A model generated the notes under the pieces. That model was not told where the DNA came from and searched no databases. It worked only from the letters and a program-made list of their open reading frames with translations. The translations under genes and the position numbers were made by a program. From the NCBI GenBank assembly GCA_963524205.1, contig CAURED010000018.1:1-64000 (forward strand): 64,000 nt of DNA. The letters run 5' to 3'. How positions within the stretch are numbered: position 1 is the first letter of the stretch; every line of letters begins with the position of its first letter. Shown here one piece after another: positions 24,511-32,706 of this stretch. This stretch comes from Aminipila sp963524205. Lineage in GTDB: Bacteria > Bacillota > Clostridia > Peptostreptococcales > Anaerovoracaceae.

Positions 24511-24547
24511 AAAAAAAATCCTTTAGAAACCAAAATTCCTAAAGGAT
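24511..24547 (-). terminator. Terminator of the aminotransferase-plsC operon
   Basis: Arms ATCCTTTAG and CTAAAGGAT flank a 12-nt loop, followed by seven T on the minus strand. It starts 8 nt beyond the plsC stop. Confidence 0.9.
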
Positions 24548-24554
24548 TAATTTT

Positions 24555-25316
24555 TTAATTACTAACTGCTATTTCCTCATTATCAATTTTATTATTCTGT
24601 GCATTGTTACAGTCCATAATCATTTTTTTAACATTTACACCTAAATGTTTAGTTTCTTCTCTTGACAGCAATGCCGTCTCTATAGGCGGTAGCACTGTTA
24701 TCTTAACCTCTGCTGGACGTATCCATACCCCATTAGCTTCCATTACCTTATATGAACCATTTATAGCTACTGGTACAACTGGTGCTCCTGTTTTGGTGGC
24801 TATTTTAAATGCCCCTTCTTTAAACTCACCAACTTCGTCTCCTCTGCTTCTAGTTCCCTCTGGAAAAATTATAACAGAGCGTCCTTCTCCTATAATTTTT
24901 TCTGCTTGTGCAAAAACACCTAAAGATTGCCTTGCATTTTCCCTGTCAATAAATAAGCAGTCAAACAATTTCATCCAAGTAGATATCAAGGGCACTTTCT
25001 CCATACTGTTCTTTGCCACTATGGAATTAGTTTTGCCTAATTTAGTAATCATCAAAGGTATATCGAAATTACCTTGATGATTGCTGGTAAATAGAACAGC
25101 CCTATCCTTAGGGATGTTTTCCAGGCCTTCTACTGTGCAGTTTACTCCTGCCATTTTCAATAAACTATTTGCCCAATTCTGTACGATCTGATTAATTTCT
25201 GGAAGATCCTCTTCTTTAGGAATTCCAGCTACTCTACGTTTCTCAAAATATCGTTGTTTTGGATAGATGCTCAATAGATAAAGCCAGAAATATATAAACC
25301 ATATAATTGTACGCAT
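24555..25316 (-). CDS. plsC: 1-acyl-sn-glycerol-3-phosphate acyltransferase
   Basis: A 253-residue PlsC-type acyltransferase that makes phosphatidic acid for membrane lipids. The N-terminal hydrophobic segment IIWFIYFWLYLLSIY (residues 4-18) should anchor it. The catalytic HX4D motif appears as NHQGNFD near residue 79, and the glycerol-phosphate-binding motif as FPEGTRSRGD near 152, with APVVPVAI further on. It is 10 nt downstream of an aminotransferase gene and probably shares its transcript, although the two have no obvious metabolic link. Confidence 0.9.
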   Translation of the reverse strand: MRTIIWFIYFWLYLLSIYPKQRYFEKRRVAGIPKEEDLPEINQIVQNWANSLLKMAGVNCTVEGLENIPKDRAVLFTSNHQGNFDIPLMITKLGKTNSIVAKNSMEKVPLISTWMKLFDCLFIDRENARQSLGVFAQAEKIIGEGRSVIIFPEGTRSRGDEVGEFKEGAFKIATKTGAPVVPVAINGSYKVMEANGVWIRPAEVKITVLPPIETALLSREETKHLGVNVKKMIMDCNNAQNNKIDNEEIAVSN

Positions 25317-25326
25317 TTTTTCGCCT

Positions 25327-26562
25327 CTATTTCATTGCTGCTAAAATCTTTTCTGGCAGCATTCTACACGCTTCTTCTGTTATGGAAGCAATGGATACTC
25401 TTAATCCCTTTGCAAGTGGTACAAGAAATATCCCTTCGTCCTGAAGTTTTTTACTAATTGCTTCTGGATCATCACATGGAATGGATGCAAAGAATCCAGC
25501 ATCGAATGGAACAATCTCTAGTCCTACCTTAGCAGCTTCTTCTTCAAAAGCTTTTCCTCTCTTCAAAAGTAAATCACAATAAAACTCTCTTTCTTCATTT
25601 ACCTTTGTCAAAAGATTACTATCTTCATATATTTTTGATATAACTACCATTGAAGCTCTTGTGCAGTTTGACCATGAAGCTCTGGAAGAAAATTGACATA
25701 CACGCACAAACTCTTCTGCAATTTCTTTAACAGGTGTCATGCAAATCATAGCTCCGCATCTCATCCCATAAAGAGTAAACGTCTTAGAAGCACTATAAGA
25801 GATTATTGGCAGTATATTTGAGGGTAAATTCTCTAATTTAGGCATAAATTCTCTATATTTATCTCCATCACCTGCAAAATCTATATATGCAACATCAACA
25901 AGTAATGCAACTTTCTTATCTTCCTTTGCCGCAAATTCTACTGTGTCCAGCACTTTATCCCAGTCTTCAAGTGTAAGTGAATATCCAGTTGGGTTATGAG
26001 CGGGTGTATTTATAATTATTACTAAGCTTTCTTGCTTTGAAAGCAGTTCGTCAACTTTTTGCTTAAACGCTGTAATATTAAAATGCCCTTCTTTATCAAA
26101 CAGACTATAAGTAGTAGAAGTCCTGCCTATTTCTCCTGCAATTGAGCTGTAGTTTGCCCAGAACCAGTCTGAAGTTAAAATCTGATCTCCTATTTTAGAA
26201 TAATTCGCTATAGTATTTCGGATTGATCCTGTACCACCAGGTGTTGCAACCGCTTCAGTAAAGCAGTTTGGCTTGTACTTTCCAAAAGCAGCTTTTTTTA
26301 TGCAGCTTTTAAATTCTGGTGTCCCTCCAATTGGTGCATATTCTGCATAATCTTCTGGTGTTAAATTCCTTAAAACTTCAACCACAGAAGACAAAACTAC
26401 TAATTTTCCCTGGTCATCCAGTAATGCTCCAATTGTGGCATTTGTAACGGCTTCTTTACCTTTTTTAGCAATCATTTCATTAGCTAATCTACTGATTCCA
26501 AATATTTTATCCTCTAATGGAATGCTTCTTCCATTTTGCTGCGCCATAATAAATTCTTTCAT
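25327..26562 (-). CDS. Class I/II pyridoxal-phosphate aminotransferase
   Basis: A 411-residue fold-type I aminotransferase. A glycine-rich phosphate segment ATPGGTGSIRNTIANYSK is near residue 104, NTPAHNPTGYSL near 188, the PLP lysine is in SYSASKTFTLYGMRCG near residue 260, and a C-terminal substrate-arginine region is in KGLRVSIASI. The layout resembles aspartate/aromatic aminotransferases. The amino donor cannot be assigned from sequence. The ATG follows GAGGTGG. A good promoter overlaps the divergent regulatory region of the M23 gene. Confidence 0.85.
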   Translation of the reverse strand: MKEFIMAQQNGRSIPLEDKIFGISRLANEMIAKKGKEAVTNATIGALLDDQGKLVVLSSVVEVLRNLTPEDYAEYAPIGGTPEFKSCIKKAAFGKYKPNCFTEAVATPGGTGSIRNTIANYSKIGDQILTSDWFWANYSSIAGEIGRTSTTYSLFDKEGHFNITAFKQKVDELLSKQESLVIIINTPAHNPTGYSLTLEDWDKVLDTVEFAAKEDKKVALLVDVAYIDFAGDGDKYREFMPKLENLPSNILPIISYSASKTFTLYGMRCGAMICMTPVKEIAEEFVRVCQFSSRASWSNCTRASMVVISKIYEDSNLLTKVNEEREFYCDLLLKRGKAFEEEAAKVGLEIVPFDAGFFASIPCDDPEAISKKLQDEGIFLVPLAKGLRVSIASITEEACRMLPEKILAAMK

Positions 26563-26594
26563 ATATCCACCTCACTCATATAAAATTACAAAAC

Positions 26595-26623
26595 ATTATA
26601 CTACAAAGTATGAAAAACTGCAA
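26595..26623 (-). promoter_or_regulatory. Sigma-A promoter of the aminotransferase-plsC operon
   Basis: TTGCAG (26618-26623), a 17-nt spacer, then a perfect TATAAT (26595-26600) on the minus strand. The predicted start is about 27 nt upstream of the ATG. Confidence 0.65.
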
Positions 26624-26636
26624 TAAGGCAATAATA
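26608..26636 (+). promoter_or_regulatory. Sigma-F-like sporulation promoter for the M23 gene
   Basis: GTATG (26608-26612), 14 nt, then GGCAATAATA (26627-26636). The -10 fits GGHRANAHTW at every position, and the -35 fits GYWTA at 4 of 5. The predicted start falls at the edge of the ribosome site, which weakens the case. Confidence 0.4.
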
Positions 26637-26655
26637 CAATAAGGAGGTGTAAATT

Positions 26656-27321
26656 ATGCGACATAAAATTAAAGATAAAAAGCCAATGGATAGAGCTGCA
26701 ATAGCTCTGGTACTTTGTTTCAGCGTTGTTGCCCTTGCTTCAGTTTTTACTGTAAAATCAAGTTTGGACAAAATTAATTTATCAGATAACAATAATATTA
26801 ATGTTCCCCAAAGCAATCAGCCAGAAGAAAAAAGTGTAACAAAACAAGTTCCTACAGTGGATAGTAAAGATAATCCTCAGTCAAATACTCAAAATGAAAA
26901 TAATAATAATTCTTCAACTTGGGTTGCACCTGTAGATGGTCTTATAACACTAGAGTATTCCACAGAATTGCCAATTTATTCGAAAACCTTAAATCAATAC
27001 ATGGTTCATAACGGCATTGATATTGCTGCACCACTTGATTCAAGAGTTCAAGCAGCTGCCGCAGGAACGATTGTGGAAACCTACAAAGATGATCGACTTG
27101 GTTATACTGTTAAAATTAATCACGGAAATGGATTTATTACAACTTATTCAAATCTTTCGGACAATGCCGTTGTTGAGGCTGGTGACGTTGTGAAGCAAGG
27201 TGCTATTATAGGTGGTATAGGAGATACGAGTTTATTTGAATCCTCTGATGAATCTCATTTACATTTTGAGATGCAAAAGGACGATAAACTGGTAAACCCT
27301 TCAGACTACATTAGTTTTTGA
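26656..27321 (+). CDS. SpoIIQ-like M23 (LytM) membrane-anchored peptidase
   Basis: A 221-residue protein. One N-terminal membrane helix (AIALVLCFSVVALASVF, about residues 15-31) precedes a low-complexity Asn/Ser/Gln linker to about residue 90 and a C-terminal M23 domain. The zinc and catalytic motifs HNGIDIA and HLHFEM are intact, unlike Bacillus subtilis SpoIIQ, which has lost catalytic residues. In clostridia SpoIIQ keeps them and joins SpoIIIAH in the forespore-mother cell channel. Size, topology and the possible sigma-F promoter favour SpoIIQ; a general cell-wall endopeptidase is the alternative. The start follows AAGGAGGTG. It is one of only three plus-strand genes I call. Confidence 0.7.
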   Translation: MRHKIKDKKPMDRAAIALVLCFSVVALASVFTVKSSLDKINLSDNNNINVPQSNQPEEKSVTKQVPTVDSKDNPQSNTQNENNNNSSTWVAPVDGLITLEYSTELPIYSKTLNQYMVHNGIDIAAPLDSRVQAAAAGTIVETYKDDRLGYTVKINHGNGFITTYSNLSDNAVVEAGDVVKQGAIIGGIGDTSLFESSDESHLHFEMQKDDKLVNPSDYISF

Positions 27322-27353
27322 GTTCTTCAACATTTTATTTTAAAATCTCCAAT

Positions 27354-27393
27354 AAAAATAGTGATAAAAAACTAGTTTTTTATCACTATTTTT
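27354..27393. terminator. Bidirectional terminator between the M23 gene and trmB
   Basis: A 40-bp perfect palindrome centred on CTAG, with A5 and T5 ends, placed between convergent genes. It can serve both strands. Confidence 0.9.
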
Positions 27394-27424
27394 ACAATTT
27401 ATCATTAATACATTTTTTATATTT

Positions 27425-28063
27425 CTACACTACAAATTTTACATAATTTATACTTTTATTAGCTTCCTTAAATTTATCCTCATATTCCGTTGTAATATCT
27501 TTTGAAGGGAAAGCAGAATTGTGAATATCCCTACTATATTCCAGTATTTCGAAGTCATTTGCTTTTATTTCCCCGATTGAAAATTCAAATAGTGCATCAT
27601 TATCCGTTTTAAATTCCACAATACCACTATTTTTTATAACTGTGGCATAGCCTTTCAAAAATTTAGTATGGGTCAACCTTCTTTTCGCATGCCTATCCTT
27701 TGGCCATGGATCACTAAAATTCAAATAAATACCAGATAGTTCATCATTCTCAAAAAACTCTGTTACATCCTGTACAAAAGCCTGCATAAATTTGATATTC
27801 GGAAGTTGTGTTATTGCAGCCTTTTCCAAAGCTCTGAGTAGCACCGTGTCCTGTCCTTCAACAGCTATGTAATTCCTGTCAGGATGCATTTCTGCCTGCT
27901 TCAAAGAGAATTGTCCTTTACCACATCCTAACTCCATATAAATGTCATTATCATTATTAAAAATATTTTTCCAGGTTCCCTTTATCTTTTTCCCATCTAC
28001 TACCGAGAACTCTGAAAAAGCAGCTAATCGTTCTTCCACATTTTTTACTTTTCTTTGTCTCAT
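27425..28063 (-). CDS. trmB: tRNA (guanine-N7-)-methyltransferase
   Basis: A 212-residue TrmB, which methylates G46 of tRNA with S-adenosylmethionine. It has the SAM motif ELGCGKGQFSLKQAE near residue 44 and the family signature NFSDPWPKDRHAKRRLTHTK near residue 116. A C-terminal TEYE motif, part of the family TxYE active-site region, is near 190. Length is normal. It is convergent with the M23 gene. Confidence 0.95.
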   Translation of the reverse strand: MRQRKVKNVEERLAAFSEFSVVDGKKIKGTWKNIFNNDNDIYMELGCGKGQFSLKQAEMHPDRNYIAVEGQDTVLLRALEKAAITQLPNIKFMQAFVQDVTEFFENDELSGIYLNFSDPWPKDRHAKRRLTHTKFLKGYATVIKNSGIVEFKTDNDALFEFSIGEIKANDFEILEYSRDIHNSAFPSKDITTEYEDKFKEANKSINYVKFVV

Positions 28064-28164
28064 AATTTCTTCCTATCTAGAACTTATTAAATTCCATTTT
28101 AAGGGCATAAATGATTTTTCCTTTATGCACAAACATCATAGCTGAATAAAAAAAATCAGGCCCT

Positions 28165-29217
28165 CTACTCAATCACTATTACAATAGTCTTTCCATGCTC
28201 ATACCAGTTATATATAAACTTTGCATGGGAAGTATAATTTCTCACACATTTATGTGAGAGTGGTACAGTTCCAATACTACTAGAAAATTCGTTTATCCCC
28301 GGATCAATTCTTGTTCCTTCCTTAGTATATTTATATGCTGTTGATACGCCATGAATATATGCACCTGCAGTAAAACGAACAGCATAAGGAGCATATCCGT
28401 CTATTTCACTAGTTCCATCTTTCACATAGAAGAATTTTGGCTTCTTCTCAATGGCATAATAGTATCCTAAGGGTGTTGGCTGATGATACTCTCCAACTTT
28501 TCCTGTAGTTGCCATACTATAAGATGTAATATTCCAAATATCTTCTTTTTCAAATGTTACAATATTTTGATTTGTTCTATCTACTGCAATTACTTTCTTT
28601 AATCCTTGTAAGCCGTCCTTTTCAGGGATATATTGACTTGGTATCGAGTATTCCAAATCAGTTCCTACAACTCCAACTAATGTATATCCCACATCCTCTT
28701 CTAGTACTTCCACTAAAGTACCATCTGCCAAATACACAAATTCATCTAAATCGTTTATATTTGCATAAGCAGGTGCCGCAGCACTTCTATCGTTGCCCAA
28801 TGCATCTACGTCGGTGCCCTTGTATTTGGGTGCTCTGCCATTTCGGTTTTTGTAATTATCAATATACGTCAGCCTATATTTTCCTATTACCTCCTCTACA
28901 ATAGCTATTTTTTGTCGCATCATATCAAATTGAAAACATCGTTGTTTACCATTTACCACATAAGTGTATGGCTCTTGTACCAAATAATTGGTATACTTTA
29001 AATCAAATCCATATATAAGTGGCTGTTCTTCTCCTATAGGCTGTTCTTCTTCTATAGGCTCCTCAATTTCCGAGGTGGCCTTTGAAGCTTCCGTCTTAAC
29101 CACTGATTTTTCATCTTTATTTAAAAATGCTTCCTCAGTATCTGGCCCCACTATAAGAATAAACCCTAAAACTACTGATAACGATAAAGCTATCAACACA
29201 AGATTCAAATGCTTCAC
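28165..29217 (-). CDS. L,D-transpeptidase (YkuD family), membrane-anchored
   Basis: A 350-residue protein with an N-terminal signal anchor (LNLVLIALSLSVVLGFILIV) and an acidic linker with EEPIEEEQPIGEEQPL, about 220 residues of extracellular domain, then the YkuD catalytic core at the C-terminus. The histidine is in AYIHGVS and the nucleophile in LSHKCVRN. It would form 3-3 peptidoglycan cross-links or attach partners to the wall. The start is a GTG after AAAGGA. It is a single gene downstream of the ecf genes with a 36-nt gap, so it may be read through from them. Confidence 0.88.
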   Translation of the reverse strand: MKHLNLVLIALSLSVVLGFILIVGPDTEEAFLNKDEKSVVKTEASKATSEIEEPIEEEQPIGEEQPLIYGFDLKYTNYLVQEPYTYVVNGKQRCFQFDMMRQKIAIVEEVIGKYRLTYIDNYKNRNGRAPKYKGTDVDALGNDRSAAAPAYANINDLDEFVYLADGTLVEVLEEDVGYTLVGVVGTDLEYSIPSQYIPEKDGLQGLKKVIAVDRTNQNIVTFEKEDIWNITSYSMATTGKVGEYHQPTPLGYYYAIEKKPKFFYVKDGTSEIDGYAPYAVRFTAGAYIHGVSTAYKYTKEGTRIDPGINEFSSSIGTVPLSHKCVRNYTSHAKFIYNWYEHGKTIVIVIE

Positions 29218-29253
29218 TTAATCAATCCTTTGTATTTTATTATTATATTAATA

Positions 29254-30054
29254 TTACATTATACGCGATTCAAAAATAATTAATGCCAAAAACAAAATAA
29301 GTATTGTTAAAGTTCCAAAATCACGTCCTAACATTTTCATTTCATGCAGTCGTGTCCTATGCTCCCCACCCCTATAGCATCTGGCTTCCATGGCCATGGC
29401 CAAGTCCTGAGCTATACGAAAAGCACTTATGAATAAAGGAACTAATAGTGGGACTAAACTTTTTGCTCGATTAATAAGATTGCCACTTTCAAAATCTGCG
29501 CCTCTTGCCATTTGCGCTTTCATGATTTTATCTGTTTCCTCAAGTAGTGTAGGTATGAATCTAAGTGCTATTGTCATCATCATAGCCAGTTCATGCGCAG
29601 GTAGCCCCACTTTTTTAAACGGGTTTAAGATATATTCAATTCCATCAGTTAAATTGATAGGCTTAGTAGTCAGAGTCAATACTGATGAACCAAATATTAA
29701 CAAAACTAATCTAATTCCCATAAAGCAGGCATTATACACACCTTCTTTAGTCAACCTTAAAAAACCTATTTTATATAAGATTTCACCATCTGTCATAAAC
29801 ATATTTATTAAAAAAGTAAATACAATAATCAAGAATACTGGTTTCAATCCTTTTGCTATAAAACTGAAGGGAACTTTAGAAACTCCTATTACAATAGCAA
29901 GTGCTGCTGCTGCAATGGCAAATCCAATAAAATCGCTTATAATAAATAAAGCAATTATATATATAAATGTTCCTGCGATTTTTACCCTTGGGTCCAGTCT
30001 GTGAATAAAGGAGCCACCTGGGTAAAATTGTCCTAATGTGATGTCTCTAATCAT
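29254..30054 (-). CDS. ecfT: Energy-coupling factor transporter transmembrane protein EcfT
   Basis: A 266-residue membrane protein with about five or six hydrophobic segments. The EcfT coupling motifs are AQMARGADF near residue 183 and AMEARCYRGGEHRTR near residue 222; each contains the Ala-Arg-Gly-type coupling helix that contacts the ATPases. It joins EcfA1/A2 and exchangeable S components to import vitamins and metals. It overlaps ecfA2 by 4 nt. No S component is encoded here, as expected for the shared group II module. Confidence 0.92.
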   Translation of the reverse strand: MIRDITLGQFYPGGSFIHRLDPRVKIAGTFIYIIALFIISDFIGFAIAAAALAIVIGVSKVPFSFIAKGLKPVFLIIVFTFLINMFMTDGEILYKIGFLRLTKEGVYNACFMGIRLVLLIFGSSVLTLTTKPINLTDGIEYILNPFKKVGLPAHELAMMMTIALRFIPTLLEETDKIMKAQMARGADFESGNLINRAKSLVPLLVPLFISAFRIAQDLAMAMEARCYRGGEHRTRLHEMKMLGRDFGTLTILILFLALIIFESRIM

Positions 30055-30896
30055 AATCTCTTTACTAATTCCTCCACAGCTTCATCCATACTCAAAACAT
30101 CTGGGTTAATTTCAAAACCTTTGTCACGAAGCTGATATAGTAATTCAGCAATCGGAGGTACACTAAGACCTATTGCTGTTAACTCATCTCTCCTTGCAAA
30201 GACTTTCCGTGGGCTTCCTGACATGGCTAGCCTGCCCTTTTCCATAACTAAAACTTCATCCGCCAGATTTGCAATGTCCTGCATATTATGAGACACTAAA
30301 ATTAAAATGCTGCTCTGCTCTTTATGGATTTTTTTAATAACCTCAAACAATTCCCTATGGGCTTTAGGGTCAAGCCCTGCTGTAGGTTCATCTAAAATAA
30401 GTACTTCAGGCTTCATTGCTATAACGCCTGCTATGGCAACTCTGCGCTTCTGACCACCTGATAAATCAAAAGGGGATCTTTCTGCTACTTCCTCATAATC
30501 AAGACCTACCAATTCAATAGCCTCTTTTACTCGGATTTCTACTTCCTCTTTATTCAGTCCTAGGTTTAAAGGACCAAAAGCTACATCCTGCTTTACAGTT
30601 TCCTCAAAAAGCTGATATTCCGGATACTGAAATACCAAACCTATTTTTTTTCGTATCTCCTTCAAGGATGTTTCCGGGTTAGTAATATCAACTCCACTAA
30701 TCATTATGTCCCCTGATTTAGGTTTCAATAATCCATTAAAATGCTGCACTAAAGTTGATTTACCTGAGCCTGTATGACCTATAATTCCCACAAATTCTCC
30801 GTCATTTATTTCAAAACTCACATCATCTAAAGCTACGGATTCAAATGGCATGCCTTCACTATATACATATTTTAAATTTTTTACTTGTATTGACAT
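30051..30896 (-). CDS. ecfA2: Energy-coupling factor ATPase EcfA2
   Basis: A 281-residue ABC ATPase. Walker A is GHTGSGKST near residue 39, the Q loop is VFQYPEYQLF, the signature is DLSGGQKRR near 143, Walker B is EVLILDEPTAGLDP, and the switch histidine is in LVSHNMQD. The VFQYPEYQL Q-loop variant is typical of EcfA2 as opposed to EcfA1. It overlaps ecfA1 by 16 nt and ecfT by 4 nt. Confidence 0.93.
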   Translation of the reverse strand: MSIQVKNLKYVYSEGMPFESVALDDVSFEINDGEFVGIIGHTGSGKSTLVQHFNGLLKPKSGDIMISGVDITNPETSLKEIRKKIGLVFQYPEYQLFEETVKQDVAFGPLNLGLNKEEVEIRVKEAIELVGLDYEEVAERSPFDLSGGQKRRVAIAGVIAMKPEVLILDEPTAGLDPKAHRELFEVIKKIHKEQSSILILVSHNMQDIANLADEVLVMEKGRLAMSGSPRKVFARRDELTAIGLSVPPIAELLYQLRDKGFEINPDVLSMDEAVEELVKRL

Positions 30897-31720
30897 AAAT
30901 ACTCTACCATTTCCTCTGTTCGAATAATATCTTTAGGAATATCAATTCCTCTTTTTCTTAATTTATCTGCCAAATCAACAGCTACAGGTACGTCAAGTCC
31001 TAATTCTCTGATTTTTCCTACTTCTGAAAAAATCTCTACAGGAGCTCCATCAAGAATTATTTCACCCTTGTCCATAATTATAACACGATCTGCATCTGCT
31101 GCTTCTTCCATAAAATGTGTTATAAGAATAACTGTGATTCCTTCCTTGTGTAATTTATTTATAATCGACATAACTCCAGCTCTTCCCTTGGGATCCAGCA
31201 TAGCTGTAGGTTCATCAAAGATGATGCAATCCGGCATCATTGCTATAACTCCTGCTATTGCAATTCTTTGTTTTTGCCCTCCAGAAAGCAGGTGAGGCGC
31301 TTTTTTTCTATGATCATACATGTTTACCGCTTTAAGGGCAGAATCCACCCTTTGTCGGATTTCTTCAGGAGCAATACCTAAGTTTTCAGGACCAAAAGCC
31401 ACATCATCCTCAACAATTGAAGATACCAGCTGATTATCAGGATTCTGAAATACCATACCTGCTGCTTGTCTTATATCCCAAAGGTGGTCATCATTCTTTG
31501 TATCAAAGCCTTTCACATATACCGTTCCACTACTTGGAAGTAATAATGCATTAATGTTTTTAGCTAAAGTTGACTTTCCTGAACCGTTTTTGCCTATCAC
31601 AGCAATAAAACTTCCTTTCTCGACTTCAAGGTTAGCATTTTTTATAGCCTCTACTAAGACTTGATCTGCTTCTCTGGTATAACAAAATTTTAAGTTTTCA
31701 ATTTTTATGATTTGTTCCAT
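30881..31720 (-). CDS. ecfA1: Energy-coupling factor ATPase EcfA1
   Basis: A 279-residue ABC ATPase. Walker A is GKNGSGKST near residue 44, the Q loop VFQNPDNQLVSS identifies EcfA1, the signature is LLSGGQKQR near 145, Walker B is CIIFDEPTAMLDP, and the switch segment is LITHFMEEA. It is the first gene of the ecf unit after rplQ, the usual clostridial location. The 480-bp gap before it holds the repeat array and the rplQ terminator, so it probably has its own promoter, which I could not locate firmly. Confidence 0.93.
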   Translation of the reverse strand: MEQIIKIENLKFCYTREADQVLVEAIKNANLEVEKGSFIAVIGKNGSGKSTLAKNINALLLPSSGTVYVKGFDTKNDDHLWDIRQAAGMVFQNPDNQLVSSIVEDDVAFGPENLGIAPEEIRQRVDSALKAVNMYDHRKKAPHLLSGGQKQRIAIAGVIAMMPDCIIFDEPTAMLDPKGRAGVMSIINKLHKEGITVILITHFMEEAADADRVIIMDKGEIILDGAPVEIFSEVGKIRELGLDVPVAVDLADKLRKRGIDIPKDIIRTEEMVEYLCQYK

Positions 31721-31860
31721 TTATTTATTCCAATCAAGCTTTGCTTGTTATATTCAAAATCATTATCTATAAAATGAGATTATATCCTGTTTATCGTTTA
31801 TTAACATTATACAATAATCGTTTTCTGTCTGAAAGTATGTATCTACTTTCTTATTTAAAT

Positions 31861-31971
31861 GCCATCATCAGTTCTAAAGCACCGGACTGAGCAGTAAAAC
31901 TCTGCAAATCAGAGATTTGTGAGTTTCTTGCATGAGGCCTACCAGCGATTTGGCTTCGCAAATCGGGTTAG
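31861..31971 (+). repeat. Structured intergenic repeat, copy 1
   Basis: Positions 31884-31971 (88 bp) are repeated exactly at 32060-32147. Parts in order: GCAGTAAAA, hairpin CAAATC-AGA-GATTTG, TTTCTTGCATGA, CCTACCAG, hairpin CGATTTG-GCTTCG-style loop-CAAATCG, and GGTTAG. There is no open reading frame of note. The related, less exact copies elsewhere in the window define the family. Confidence 0.85.
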
Positions 31972-31981
31972 TTTATTTATG

Positions 31982-32035
31982 TTAGGCGATGAAAATCTAC
32001 AATCAGCTTTGCCTCTTGTGATTTTCTAGCCTAAA
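31982..32035. repeat. Imperfect inverted repeat between repeat copies 1 and 2
   Basis: TTAGGC...GAAAATC.ACAA faces TTGTGATTTTC..GCCTAA across a loop of about 13 nt. This makes a stem of roughly 18 pairs. The GAAAATCTACAA and TTGTGATTTTC parts echo the first hairpin of the repeat family. Confidence 0.6.
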
Positions 32036-32039
32036 TTGC

Positions 32040-32154
32040 GCCATCAGTGCTAAAGCACTGGACTGAGCAGTAAAACTCTGCAAATCAGAGATTTGTGAGT
32101 TTCTTGCATGAGGCCTACCAGCGATTTGGCTTCGCAAATCGGGTTAGGGCTTCA
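32040..32154 (+). repeat. Structured intergenic repeat, copy 2
   Basis: An exact 88-bp duplicate of copy 1 at 32060-32147. It is preceded by the hairpin CAGTGC-TAAA-GCACTG, which is damaged in copy 1, and followed by GGGCTTCA. It lies directly downstream of the rplQ terminator. Confidence 0.85.
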
Positions 32155-32156
32155 TG

Positions 32157-32189
32157 TTAAAAAAGGGTGCGCAAATAACCTGCGCACCC
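32157..32189 (-). terminator. Terminator of the S10-spc-alpha block
   Basis: Arms GGGTGCGCA and TGCGCACCC are followed by six T on the minus strand. It starts 12 nt after the rplQ stop. Confidence 0.92.
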
Positions 32190-32200
32190 TCAGTTCTTAA

Positions 32201-32542
32201 TTATACAAGCTCTAAGAATACTACTTCTGCGCAGTCTCCCTGTCTTGGTCCTAATTTTAAGATTCTTGTGTAGCCACCGTGTCTTTCAGCGTACTTAGGA
32301 GCTATTTCATCAAATAACTTTGTTGCAACATCTTCGTCGTACACATATGCAAGAACCTGTCTTCTAGCATGAAGATCACCACGCTTAGCAAGCGTGATTA
32401 ACTTTTCAGCTTCTCTTCTAGCTTCCTTTGCTCTGCAGTCAGTTGTAGAAATACGTCCTTCTCTGAAAAGGTCAGTAACAATATTTCTAAGCATTGCTTT
32501 TCTATGAGCAGTAGGTCTGCCTAGTTTTCTATATCCTGGCAT
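32201..32542 (-). CDS. rplQ: 50S ribosomal protein L17
   Basis: A 113-residue L17 with the conserved start MPGYRKLGRPTAHRKAMLRN and the central ITLAKRGDLHARRQV region. Length is that of short bacterial L17. It is the last gene of the alpha operon. A 164-nt gap to rpoA is unusually long and holds a copy of the structured repeat, so the mRNA upstream of rplQ is likely folded. Confidence 0.97.
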   Translation of the reverse strand: MPGYRKLGRPTAHRKAMLRNIVTDLFREGRISTTDCRAKEARREAEKLITLAKRGDLHARRQVLAYVYDEDVATKLFDEIAPKYAERHGGYTRILKLGPRQGDCAEVVFLELV

Positions 32543-32576
32543 AACTCTTCTCCTTTCTTGACTCGTCTTTTTAATC

Positions 32577-32680
32577 TACTGCGTTGTCAACTGATTTGCT
32601 CGGGTACTTGAAGCCCTAACCAAATTTGTAAAACAAATTTATGCTCCGCTCCTCACAAATCAGTCTCCTAGCATTAAATC
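32577..32680 (-). repeat. Structured intergenic repeat, copy 3 (between rpoA and rplQ)
   Basis: A diverged copy in the opposite orientation to copies 1 and 2. On the minus strand it has the second hairpin as AAATTTG-TTTTA-CAAATTT, then GGTTAGGGCTTCA, and a GCAGTA end. It lies inside a ribosomal operon, so it is transcribed. Confidence 0.65.
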
Positions 32681-32706
32681 AAAAATACTTCGCCACCATT
32701 TATTGC

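Noticed and set aside
31884..32147. A CRISPR array
   Set aside because: Only two 88-bp copies, each with internal hairpins; unit and spacer sizes do not fit and no cas genes are present.
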